Shown here in pieces: positions 25,892 to 34,583 of a stretch of 64,000 nt of DNA (the first letter of the stretch is position 1; every line of letters starts with the position of its first letter). Where the stretch lies: contig CBDFKC010000003.1 of NCBI GenBank assembly GCA_965248685.1, positions 682,001-746,000 on the forward strand. The letters run 5' to 3'. Made by a program: the position numbers and the translations under genes. Under the pieces are notes generated by a model. It made no database searches. It was not told where the DNA came from and was given only the letters and a program-made list of their open reading frames with translations. Source of the DNA: VYFG01 sp965248685 (GTDB taxonomy: Bacteria; Pseudomonadota; Gammaproteobacteria; Arenicellales; Poriferihabitantaceae).

Positions 25892-26975
25892 CCCCTTGGT
25901 CCACATAGGCGTCAATCTGTTGTTCAGTATATTTGCCCGTATCCTTAACCCGGTGGAATTCTCGGTACCAAACTACAGTTGTCGCCAATGCATCCGTCAA
26001 CGAATAGCGTGGACACCAGCCCAGGGTAGTGCGTGCTTTAGTTGAATCTAATCTGAGTACACCACTTTCCGGAAAATAATCCGGTTCCGGCTCGACCATT
26101 ACCGAGGCGCCGTTTCCCCACTTCCTGGCCAGCTCTTCGACAACTTTCAATACGGTGGCTTCGCCACCGGCATCCGGGCCAAAATTCCAAGCCCCGGCAA
26201 AATTTGCACCGTCCGCCCCCGATAGTTTCTCGGCCAGCTTTAAGTAGCCCGCCAGGGGTTCCAATACGTGTTGCCAGGGTCGGATAGACTGAGGACTGCG
26301 AATTTTCACGGGCTCGCCAAGTTGAAACGCACGAATACAATCTGGAATCAATCTGTTTTTTGCCCAGTCGCCACCGCCGATAACATTTCCGGCTCTGGCT
26401 GAAGCAATGCTGGTGTTGATTCCTGCACCACCATAAAAACTCTTACGAAATGCATGAGTTACCAATTCGGTGCCGGCCTTGCTTGCACTGTAGGGGTCCG
26501 ACCCGCCGAGCTTATCGCTCTCACGATAGGGATGAACCCATTCGAGATTTTCATAACACTTGTCGGTGGTAACTACCACGATGGATTTTAACGAATCCAG
26601 ACTACGTGCATGTTGTAACAAGTTCGCGGTACCCATCACATTTGTGGAAAAAGTGGTTAGGGGATCGCGATAACCTTCAACCACCAGAGACTGGGCCGCA
26701 AGATGGAAAATAACTTCGGGGTCGGAGTCGGATAAAACCTGCTTCAGCCGAGTCTCGTTGAGAATATCTGCCTGATGGTCGGCAACCAGCCGATCGGAAA
26801 TATTAGCTGAAGTGTAGAGATTGGGGTTGGTTGATGGCTTCAGCGCGTATCCGGTTACTCGCGCACCAAGGCGATGCAGCCAGAGGGCTAACCAGGCACC
26901 TTTGAATCCGGTGTGTCCAGTTAGTAATACCCGGCGTCCCCGCCAGAACTCCCTGTCTAATCCCAGACGATCCAA
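25875..26975 (-). CDS. rfbG: CDP-glucose 4,6-dehydratase
   Basis: 366 residues, family length. NAD-binding RVLLTGHTGFKGAWLALWL at the N-terminus, VIFHLAAQSLV, then VVVTTDKCYENLEW with the catalytic Thr-Asp-Lys region, and YSASKAGTELV giving the YxxxK pair. GHTGFKG and TTDKCYEN distinguish it from dTDP-glucose dehydratases. It turns CDP-glucose into CDP-4-keto-6-deoxyglucose. Overlaps rfbF by 19 bp and the epimerase gene by 17 bp, so the operon is tightly coupled. Confidence 0.93.
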   Translation of the reverse strand: MDRLGLDREFWRGRRVLLTGHTGFKGAWLALWLHRLGARVTGYALKPSTNPNLYTSANISDRLVADHQADILNETRLKQVLSDSDPEVIFHLAAQSLVVEGYRDPLTTFSTNVMGTANLLQHARSLDSLKSIVVVTTDKCYENLEWVHPYRESDKLGGSDPYSASKAGTELVTHAFRKSFYGGAGINTSIASARAGNVIGGGDWAKNRLIPDCIRAFQLGEPVKIRSPQSIRPWQHVLEPLAGYLKLAEKLSGADGANFAGAWNFGPDAGGEATVLKVVEELARKWGNGASVMVEPEPDYFPESGVLRLDSTKARTTLGWCPRYSLTDALATTVVWYREFHRVKDTGKYTEQQIDAYVDQGDDQQF

Positions 26976-27730
26976 GGCGCCACTCCAGCTTGATACAGGC
27001 CTTCCAGATGATTACGATCTCGCAGCGTGTCCATCGCCTGCCAAAATCCGCCATGCCCATAAGCGCGCAGTTGCCCTTCCGTCGCCAGACGCTGCATTGG
27101 GTCACCTTCCCAGTGGGTATCGGCATCTTTAATATAGTCAATAACTTTTGGTGACAGCACGAAAAATCCGCCATTAATCGTCGCACCATCTCCTGGAGGT
27201 TTTTCGGTGAATCCAGTAACTCTGCAACTTTTATCAACCCGCAAAGACCCGTAACGGCCAGGCGGTGTGACCGCGGTTACTGTGGCTAGTGCGGAACCTT
27301 CCTGGTGGAACTTGATCAGGGCACCGATATCGATATCAGCAAGACCGTCTCCGTAGGTAAAACAAAAATCCTCTTCTCCGAGATAGGGGGTAACTTTTTT
27401 GAGGCGGCCGCCGGTCATGGCATCTATGCCAGTATCAACCAGGGTTACAACCCAGGGCTCCGCGCGCTGACTGTGAACTTCCAGTCTATTCTGGTCCATG
27501 TGAAATGTCACATCAGACATATGCAGGAAGTAATTCGCAAAGTATTCCTTGATAATGTATCCTTTGTAACCAAGGCAGATGATGAACTCATTAACGCCAT
27601 AATGAGAGTATATCTTCATGATATGCCACAGTATGGGTTTACCGCCAATCTCAACCATGGGCTTAGGTCGAGTATGGGATTCTTCACTGATCCTGGTGCC
27701 CATACCGCCAGCAAGAATGACCGCTTTCAT
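26957..27730 (-). CDS. rfbF: glucose-1-phosphate cytidylyltransferase
   Basis: 257 residues, family length. MKAVILAGGMGTRISEES is the nucleotide-binding loop, RPKPMVEIGGKPILWHIMK the substrate region, FCFTYGDGLADI the metal-binding Asp. Makes CDP-glucose from CTP and glucose-1-phosphate, the first step of the CDP-6-deoxyhexose route that continues with the three genes downstream. First gene of the operon; its promoter should lie in the 237-bp divergent gap to 27968. Confidence 0.94.
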   Translation of the reverse strand: MKAVILAGGMGTRISEESHTRPKPMVEIGGKPILWHIMKIYSHYGVNEFIICLGYKGYIIKEYFANYFLHMSDVTFHMDQNRLEVHSQRAEPWVVTLVDTGIDAMTGGRLKKVTPYLGEEDFCFTYGDGLADIDIGALIKFHQEGSALATVTAVTPPGRYGSLRVDKSCRVTGFTEKPPGDGATINGGFFVLSPKVIDYIKDADTHWEGDPMQRLATEGQLRAYGHGGFWQAMDTLRDRNHLEGLYQAGVAPWIVWD

Positions 27731-27967
27731 ATTGAAAATTTCATAAAGTTATCTAGATGTCCGTGGTATAGGTCTTATCTTATGCAAGGCCTAGGGCTGA
27801 TTGAGTATACCGAAAATTGATCCTTGAGAAGTACAACTCACTTGAATATTAGTTGGCCTGGGACAATATTGTAGTCGGCAATAGTTTTGAACTGCCCAAA
27901 AAATAACCATTCAGTTTTCCGTTAAAATATCCCTTTTAGACTCAAATATCCATAGAAAAAATGCGAA

Positions 27968-28753
27968 ATGAACAATAGAAGTCTCGTAATCGGATTGGCA
28001 ATATCGGCCCTCGCGATAGCCGGGGCGATAATATACCAACCGTGGAGTTCCAACACTGGACAGTCCCAGTCTGTACAGGAAGTGATCAACTTGCAGGATC
28101 AGTCTCAGGTTATAGAATCGGTTGAACAACCAGCCAATGATCCCGTGACGAACGTAGAAGTAGCAACTCAGGAATCCGCTACTGATGACTCCATGGTTAA
28201 AGTCATAGGGCTTCTTGAAAATATTCAACAAACCGTGGGCAACCTGGAAAAACGAATCGATGGGATTGATCAGGATATGGAAGGGTTGCGCCTCGACGTG
28301 GAGCAGGCAACCGGCGCCAACGGTCGACCACAGGAGCCCGAGCGGAAAAATTTGACTGAGCAAGAAGTGGCGGCCCAGGCGGCGGCTCAACAAGCTGCCA
28401 TGGATACACTTTTCCAGAATATCGAAACAACCATAAACACGGAGTATGACGAAGGCTTTTCCCAGGAGATTTCCAGTACTTATGATGCGTTCGTCAATTC
28501 CGGAGAATCCTGGACCAAGGGAGTGAACATAAAATCCACCGACTGCGGTGGAAATTTATGTAAAGTCGTCATGACCTATCCAAAAACTATGGACCCTACT
28601 GACCAATTTGAATTAGACGGCAGGTTTTTGATCGAAGTGATGAGCAAACTTCCCCAGAGCATTGCTAAAGAACGGCACTTGCCCAGTGGTGAGGTCGAGC
28701 AGATCACTTATTTCGCGAAAACCGGGACCGAGCTTCCCAGGGTATCCCAGTAA
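27968..28753 (+). CDS. membrane-anchored coiled-coil protein of unknown function
   Basis: 261 residues, not recognised. Residues about 5-26 (LVIGLAISALAIAGAIIY) form a single N-terminal signal anchor, so the rest is probably periplasmic. A polar Gln/Glu/Ser-rich linker follows, then a short coiled coil (VKVIGLLENIQQTVGNLEKR region, about 78-115) and an Ala/Gln-rich helix. The C-terminal about 120 residues form a compact domain with a possible disulfide in STDCGGNLCKVVM. Divergent from rfbF and 34 bp before a membrane protein gene. Possibly a cell-envelope assembly factor; function not inferable. Confidence 0.7.
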   Translation: MNNRSLVIGLAISALAIAGAIIYQPWSSNTGQSQSVQEVINLQDQSQVIESVEQPANDPVTNVEVATQESATDDSMVKVIGLLENIQQTVGNLEKRIDGIDQDMEGLRLDVEQATGANGRPQEPERKNLTEQEVAAQAAAQQAAMDTLFQNIETTINTEYDEGFSQEISSTYDAFVNSGESWTKGVNIKSTDCGGNLCKVVMTYPKTMDPTDQFELDGRFLIEVMSKLPQSIAKERHLPSGEVEQITYFAKTGTELPRVSQ

Positions 28754-28787
28754 TTTACCGCCATAAATTCTGCCACATTAGTTCCAA

Positions 28788-30644
28788 GTGAGTAAGCTTA
28801 CAGGACGTCTGTACCCGGTTCTCCTGGGTCTGATCTTATGCTCATTGTATGCTAGTCAATTTTTTTTCAAAGCGTACGTGGAAATCGATCTCGAAACTTA
28901 CCTCGAGTATCGCGCCCCAGTGCAGGTTTATTGGGCCTCTGAGGGTAGAAACTTTAGCGAGGACAATGTCGAGACCCATTCTATCTTTCATAAACACAAT
29001 GTTTTGAAAATGCGCGTCGGAGATTTATCGGGTGAGGCCAAACTCCGAATTGATCCGATCCAGTATCAGGGACACGCCAAGATTAAATCTGTACGGATAC
29101 GGCAATCGGGTTACCAGGCGATAGAACTCGTTAGTAAAAGTCAGCTGGAGCAGCTGCAACCGGTAAATCATATTGCCAGCGCAGTTTTTGAAGACCAGGG
29201 TCTTGTAATCACCACCAGCGGACATGATAGTCAATTGGTACTGGATATGGAGTTGCAAAAATTACCGGGGTTTACCTGGCACCATTTGCTTAATTTAACT
29301 CTTATCATGGCCGCCTCTCTATTGATTGCGCCCTGGGTATTTGCCAGCTTTGAACGATTGACCTACGTTCCGGTGTGTCTGCTGGTCGCGCTGGTACTGG
29401 CGCTGGCTATGTCAGTACTTAGCAAACCCAACGTCCATCCTGACGAAATTACCCATGTAAAGTCCATCAAATACTACAACCAGCACAACCTACCGCCCCG
29501 GGTAGATGGCCCGGAAATTGCCGACACTTACAGTTTTTATGGCAACTCCCGGTTGAACGGTTATGAAATCTATTATTTTTTGGCGGGCTATTTTTCGCGT
29601 CTGGCTGAGCCTTTGGACAAACCCCTGGTGGTGATAGGGCGTAGTCTTTCTATAATTATGTTGCTTGCGCTTTTGTTGTTGGCGATCCGCTATCAAAGTT
29701 TCAGAGTGGTGGTGACACCCCTGGTTATTACACCCCAGGCCTGGTACATGTTTTCCTATGCCAATTCGGATATTTACTCGTTGTTTGCCAGTGTTATTGC
29801 CACCTGGATGGCGGTAGATCCAGAGAGTCCGCTTAACCGGTTCCTGAGTGAAAAGCGACCCTCCCGGTTTTGGCTGAAGGCAGCAACCCTCGGATTGTTT
29901 ACCGGCAGCCTGCTTTTTTTGAAAATAAACTACTACGTGTATATCTTGTTCATTGGGCTGTATTTCCTCTGGCGGGTTTGGCGAGGTGATTTTTCAGATA
30001 AATCGCTGCTACTTAAACGTAGTATGATTCTGTTGCTAATTGGCCTGTGCTTTTTTGGCAGTCGCATTCTTTGGGATGGGGTTAACAATAATTGGGACCG
30101 GGGCGACAGAATTCATCAGATGTGGGAAAAGTATGCCAATGAGCTATATAAGCCAAGTACACCCCTCGCCAATAAGCATCCGGAAATGTACCTGCGTGAG
30201 CGCGGCAACAGTCTTGACGATATGTTACGGATTTATCGCTGGGATGGAAAATCCTTTCTCAGTTCTTTTGGCGGCTACGGCTTTACCGAATTTTTTGCCT
30301 CACCGCATTTTTACGACTGGGTAAGAATAATCGGACTGTCAATATTGAGTTTGATGCTGTTTTCAGTGTTGGTTCGGGGTTCATCGGATACTCAGGTTCT
30401 GTTTATGCTGAGTATGGTGCTGGGTTTGATGATATTGGCTGTATCCTTTTACGCGTCCTGGGTACGGGTTCTCCAACCCCAGGGGCGCTATCTCGCACCA
30501 ATTCTGCCGATACTTGGCGTGCTGTATTACCACCTCCGCCCATGCTTATACCAATGGGTTTTTCACTGCCTGATTCTGGCAATGTTTTTATTGTCCGTCT
30601 ATTCCTTTATTTTTATTGGTCTCGCGGAAATTCCAAAAATCTGA
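28788..30644 (+). CDS. polytopic membrane protein, DUF2142-like (GT-C fold candidate)
   Basis: 618 residues. One N-terminal membrane segment, a periplasmic beta-rich region (about 30-160), then about ten membrane segments. KPNVHPDEITHVKSIKYYN just after a membrane helix resembles the P-D-E loop of DUF2142 proteins and the acidic catalytic loop of GT-C glycosyltransferases that use polyprenyl-phosphate sugars. GTG start at 28788, 34 bp after the coiled-coil gene. Likely adds a side-branch sugar or ligates a glycan on the periplasmic side; this role is inferred. Confidence 0.68.
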   Translation: MSKLTGRLYPVLLGLILCSLYASQFFFKAYVEIDLETYLEYRAPVQVYWASEGRNFSEDNVETHSIFHKHNVLKMRVGDLSGEAKLRIDPIQYQGHAKIKSVRIRQSGYQAIELVSKSQLEQLQPVNHIASAVFEDQGLVITTSGHDSQLVLDMELQKLPGFTWHHLLNLTLIMAASLLIAPWVFASFERLTYVPVCLLVALVLALAMSVLSKPNVHPDEITHVKSIKYYNQHNLPPRVDGPEIADTYSFYGNSRLNGYEIYYFLAGYFSRLAEPLDKPLVVIGRSLSIIMLLALLLLAIRYQSFRVVVTPLVITPQAWYMFSYANSDIYSLFASVIATWMAVDPESPLNRFLSEKRPSRFWLKAATLGLFTGSLLFLKINYYVYILFIGLYFLWRVWRGDFSDKSLLLKRSMILLLIGLCFFGSRILWDGVNNNWDRGDRIHQMWEKYANELYKPSTPLANKHPEMYLRERGNSLDDMLRIYRWDGKSFLSSFGGYGFTEFFASPHFYDWVRIIGLSILSLMLFSVLVRGSSDTQVLFMLSMVLGLMILAVSFYASWVRVLQPQGRYLAPILPILGVLYYHLRPCLYQWVFHCLILAMFLLSVYSFIFIGLAEIPKI

Positions 30645-30736
30645 TACCGGAAGCGCTACCGTGGATTCAACCGGGCAGAGACTTGCAATCGCGCTGAATG
30701 TGGTGGGTTACATCCGCACCTATCAATAGGTAAATT

Positions 30737-31084
30737 CTATACCGCCGCGACGATTCCAATTTCGATGAGTAAATCTGGGCTCGCCAAACGCGCCTCGATG
30801 CAGGCTCGGGCTGGTGCCTGACCTTCTGGTATCCAGGCGTCCCAGACTTTGTTCATTTCGGCGAAATGACCGATGCTGGTTAACCAGATTTGTGCCGACA
30901 GTAATTTCGATTTATCACTTCCTGCTAGTTCGAGTAAGATGTCGATTTTTTCCAGAACCTGTTGGGTTTGCTCAGATATATTACTCTGGCTATCCGCGGC
31001 AACCTGGCCGGCGAGATAAATAGTATCGCCGTGTATCACGGCCTGGCTCATGCGGGAATTGGTGTTTATCCGGGTAATGGTCAT
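30737..31084 (-). CDS. ridA: RidA/YjgF family protein
   Basis: 115 residues from ATG 31084 (a TTG at 31090 is the alternative). IYLAGQVAADS, QTQQVLEKIDILLELAGSDK and PARACIEARLASPDLLIEIG are the usual RidA motifs, including the arginine (PARAC) that binds the carboxylate of enamine/imine intermediates. Members hydrolyse reactive 2-aminoacrylate-like imines from PLP enzymes. The sequence is closer to the broader Rid subfamilies than to E. coli RidA. Isolated between a membrane-protein gene and an acyltransferase gene; link to the local PLP aminotransferase is only a possibility. Confidence 0.88.
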   Translation of the reverse strand: MTITRINTNSRMSQAVIHGDTIYLAGQVAADSQSNISEQTQQVLEKIDILLELAGSDKSKLLSAQIWLTSIGHFAEMNKVWDAWIPEGQAPARACIEARLASPDLLIEIGIVAAV

Positions 31085-31217
31085 AGTCAAATCTAGTGAC
31101 GAGCTAACTGCTCAAATTGATAAAAGCATATACTACCCCAATCCCTTGTCGCCGCGAAATAAATCCATCCAAGCTTCCAAGAATAATAAATTTTAAGGAG
31201 TAATTTGTTTTAATACG

Positions 31218-32301
31218 ATGAATGCAGTTAACCGGCTGGGACATATAGATGCGCTGCGAGGATTTGCCGCACTTTTGGTAGTGTGGCAGCATACCGCCGA
31301 AATTTTTGTCCGTCTGCCAGGTGTGGCTGAAAGGGGAACGCTATTGGCCGATGTTTCATCAAGCGTTGATTTCGGCCGCATTGGGATAATCTGCTTTTTT
31401 CTGATCAGTGGATTTGTCATTCCGTTTAGCCTGAAACCAGATAGTACACAGCCCGTTAGAAACTTTGCGATCCGTCGGTTTTGCAGGCTGTTTCCGGTTT
31501 ACTGGCTGTCGGTGGCATTGATATTTTTGTTGGGGCCTCTGTGGGGTCAATCGTCCGATACTGGCCAGCTATGGGCAAATATAACAATGTTGCAAACTTT
31601 TTTTGGTGAGCAGCATATGCAGGGTTTGTATTGGACATTGCAGGTGGAATTGGTTTTTTACCTGCTGTGTGCGGTGGCGTTTCATTTTGGCATTCTACGA
31701 AACCCTAAAGCGCTCTTTATTATTTGTTTGACAGTATTCACAGGTTTTGTTGTTGTTCAGGGGTATGGCTGGTCGATTGGGGGATTTACACCACGATATA
31801 AAGAACTCTCTTACATTCCTTACCTGTTAAGCATTATGTTTCTTGGCTCAATTTTTCGGCATCTATATGACCAGGAAAAAACTTGAGAGAAAATTACTGA
31901 CACCGGCAATTATCGGTATTTGTATCTGCTTCGGGTTTCCCTTGATGGTGTATCTGATTTCCTTGAGTGGGAGCAATCTGGTGTCAAATCCGTTTCGATT
32001 TTTTGCAGCGCATACACTGGGGTTACTGTTGTTTGGTGCAGGTGTGCTGTTTCTGCGCAATGTTCCAAGGGTGTTTTTGTACTTGGGTACGATTAGTTAT
32101 TCGCTCTATCTGTTTCACCCCCTGATTATGAACCTGATTAGAAAAGCCATTGCGGTGACGAAATATCAACCGCTGACGGGGTTGCATTTGTCAGTCTATA
32201 TGGGGCTCACCTGCCTCGGTTCGGTGGTTCTGGCCGGCTTACTGTACAAATTCCTTGAAAAACCAGCTATTAACCTGGGCTATCGATTTTCAAAACGTTA
32301 A
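31218..32301 (+). pseudogene. acyltransferase 3 (OafA-like), split by a one-base frameshift
   Basis: Two overlapping frames together make one membrane O-acyltransferase of about 360 residues. Frame one (31218-31886) starts LGHIDALRGFAALLVVWQHT, the conserved R and H signature of Acyltransferase_3, and runs through about seven membrane helices to DQEKT and a TGA. Frame two continues KKLERKLLTPAIIG through four more helices to the normal C-terminus at 32301. Removing one A from the A6 run at 31877-31882 fuses them as DQEKLERKLL. Would O-acetylate the polysaccharide. The shift may be a real mutation, a phase-variation or slippage site, or a sequencing error. Confidence 0.8.
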
Positions 32302-32324
32302 CCACCGGGCTAACCCGAGTTTCT

Positions 32325-33224
32325 TTACGTGGTTGGGGGACGTATCAACAAACCTTGCCCTGTGGGCAATGACAGTATAGAAACCCCGGTGCTATCGGCG
32401 AAGCTGTCCATGGCACGCTTTTGTTCAGTATAACCAATATAGGCGTAGTCATCCAACAACACTATTGCACCGTCTACCAAAACTGGCCAAAAAAATTCCA
32501 ATGCTTTCAATTCTGGATATGCCTGGTTCATATCGATGTGAAGAAATGCGACCGACTTTGTATCTACCTGTTCAAGAGTCTCCGGTACGGTTCCCTGGAT
32601 AATGTTGACACTACGCCACTCGGAAAAATTCTGTCGAATGGCGTCAACGTCGGAAAAGTAACGCCCCAGCGCCCGGGCGTTATGACTATCGGTGACTTTC
32701 CCCTGTGATTTCTCTTCCTCGGAAAACCAGGCTTCATTGGGGCCATCAAAAGTATCGAGCAGATAAAACGACTTACCGAGATCATTCCATTGCAGCGTCT
32801 GCATGATGGCGGAACTTATAAAACCGGTGTTTACACCACATTCGACGAAGTCTCCTGCCAGTGAGCTGGCGCTGCGCGCCGCCCAGATCGCAGTGTGAAC
32901 CCGCCATCGATGATGTGGGTCGATGCCGCCGCCGGAATCGAGTCCCCGGCCATACGCTTTAATAAACTCCTCGCTGTCGAGAAACTCGTGGTTGTGAATC
33001 GATATCAAGCCATCTTCCGCATAGTAACCAAATCGATTGGCGGCCCTGAGACCGATGCCGGTTAATTTTTTTTTCAGGTTTTTTTTTAAATCCACTAACT
33101 TAGGGGCTGCGTTGTTGCTGGAAATTTTGTGCCGCTTGCGCAGAGATAATCGGGCAGTTGATTTGTTTGGAATCGAATCAGGCGTTAATGATATTAGGCG
33201 ACGTTTCCCGTGCGTATCGACCAC
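32325..33224 (-). CDS. TylF/macrocin-O-methyltransferase family protein
   Basis: 299 residues from GTG 33224, a 47-bp overlap with the dehydrogenase gene; a GTG at about residue 44 (VDLKKNLKKK) is another possible start. SAM loop GDFVECGVNTGFISSAIMQT, then FYLLDTFDGPNEAWF, FLHIDMNQAYPE and VLLDDYAYIGY with the metal-binding acidic residues. It ends in LPTGQGLLIRPP. Strongly similar along its length to the C-terminal domain of the 943-2106 protein, so the two arose by duplication, but this copy has a basic Lys/Arg-rich N-terminus instead of TPRs. Probable sugar O-methyltransferase. Confidence 0.82.
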   Translation of the reverse strand: MVDTHGKRRLISLTPDSIPNKSTARLSLRKRHKISSNNAAPKLVDLKKNLKKKLTGIGLRAANRFGYYAEDGLISIHNHEFLDSEEFIKAYGRGLDSGGGIDPHHRWRVHTAIWAARSASSLAGDFVECGVNTGFISSAIMQTLQWNDLGKSFYLLDTFDGPNEAWFSEEEKSQGKVTDSHNARALGRYFSDVDAIRQNFSEWRSVNIIQGTVPETLEQVDTKSVAFLHIDMNQAYPELKALEFFWPVLVDGAIVLLDDYAYIGYTEQKRAMDSFADSTGVSILSLPTGQGLLIRPPTT

Positions 33225-34494
33225 GGGTATCGACCAGGATCTGGGCGTTTTTTTGAATCATGTCGTAATCGAACCCATCGTGATCTGTTGCCAGGATAAT
33301 GGCATCGAAGTTGGCCACAGCTGCCGGGTCGAGATTGATGCTCGCGAGATCAAAATAATTTCTGCGCAATTGGGGAAATATCGGAACATGGGGATCCGCA
33401 TAGGAAACCAGGGCGCCTTTTTCTTCCAATAGCTCCATTAATACCACTGACGGCGATTCCCGCATATCGCCGACATTCTTCTTGTAGGCGATCCCGAGCA
33501 CCAAGACTCTGGATTTTTTCAGGGGCTTGCCGACGTGGTTCAGAGCGTCCATAACCTTGCCGATCACCCACCTGGGCATCGAGGTGTTCACCTCACCCGC
33601 CAATTCAATAAAATGGGTATTTAGATCGAATTCCCGGGCTTTCCAGGTTAGATAAAACGGATCGATGGGAATGCAGTGCCCACCCAGACCTGGCCCTGGA
33701 TAGTATGGGGTAAATCCAAACGGCTTGGTTTTGGCGGCTTCTATTACTTCATGAATATTAATACCCATTTTATCTGCCACAATTTTCATTTCGTTGACCA
33801 AACCAATATTGACTGCACGGTAAATGTTTTCCAGCAGCTTGGTCATTTCGGCAACCTTGGTCGAGCTTACCGGAACCACTTTGTCGATTGCCGGTTGATA
33901 CAGTTCCACTCCAACTTCCAGGCAGTCCGACGTATGCCCTCCGCAGACTTTGGGTATGGTTCGGGTGTTAAAACTTGGGTTGCCCGGATCCTCCCGTTCC
34001 GGGGAGTACACCAGAAATACCTGTTGCCCTACATTAAATCCTGCGCTTTTAATTCTTGGCAAGAGTTCTTCTTCGGTAGTACCTGGATAGGTGGTGCTTT
34101 CCAGTGAAACCACCTGTCCTTCGCGCAAATAAGGGGCCAGTGAATCCATGGTGCTGGTGACGAAACTGAGGTCGGGATCGCGGTTTCGGTTGAGTGGGGT
34201 CGGAACGCAAATAATCAGGGCATCAGCTTCACCGCTCCGGGAAAAATCAGTGGTTGCCCAAGGCCCGTTTTTGGCGATCTGACCAATTCTCTCTGAGTCG
34301 ATATGAGCGATATAACTGTCGCCGTTATTAAGTTGGTCAACTTTGCGCTGAATAACATCAATCCCAAGTACTTTGAACCCAACTTCAGCGAAGCGTAACG
34401 CCAATGGCAGCCCTACATAACCAAGACCGATTACGCCTATCACGGCGCTTTTGTTACGAAATCTGTCGACGACTAAGGCTTTAGTGGTGGTCAT
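33178..34494 (-). CDS. nucleotide-sugar 6-dehydrogenase (WbpA/TviB-type)
   Basis: 438 residues from ATG 34494 (a TTG at 34503 is possible). Rossmann motif IGVIGLGYVGLPLALRF, then ICVPTPLNRNRDPDLSFV, the catalytic region YYPGPGLGGHCIPIDPFYL with its cysteine, and a C-terminal domain with VLVLGIAYKKNVGDMRESPS. The PGPGLGGHCIPIDP motif is typical of UDP-N-acetylglucosamine/galactosamine dehydrogenases rather than plain UDP-glucose dehydrogenase. It makes a UDP-HexNAc uronic acid with two NAD. Next upstream gene on the same strand is a UDP-uronate epimerase. Confidence 0.9.
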   Translation of the reverse strand: MTTTKALVVDRFRNKSAVIGVIGLGYVGLPLALRFAEVGFKVLGIDVIQRKVDQLNNGDSYIAHIDSERIGQIAKNGPWATTDFSRSGEADALIICVPTPLNRNRDPDLSFVTSTMDSLAPYLREGQVVSLESTTYPGTTEEELLPRIKSAGFNVGQQVFLVYSPEREDPGNPSFNTRTIPKVCGGHTSDCLEVGVELYQPAIDKVVPVSSTKVAEMTKLLENIYRAVNIGLVNEMKIVADKMGINIHEVIEAAKTKPFGFTPYYPGPGLGGHCIPIDPFYLTWKAREFDLNTHFIELAGEVNTSMPRWVIGKVMDALNHVGKPLKKSRVLVLGIAYKKNVGDMRESPSVVLMELLEEKGALVSYADPHVPIFPQLRRNYFDLASINLDPAAVANFDAIILATDHDGFDYDMIQKNAQILVDTRGRYARETSPNIINA

Positions 34495-34583
34495 TGTATT
34501 CAACTAATTGAAAATAATCGCTGTGGATAAAAAGTCTACCGAGTGGGTTTATCCTACGCGATAGGATGTCGAGCCCAATGTTC

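Noticed and set aside
32300..32336. AACCAC...GTGGTT inverted repeat with an inner CGGG-CTAA-CCCG between the acyltransferase and TylF genes
   Set aside because: Could be a weak bidirectional terminator, but stems are short and the U-tract is broken, so not called.
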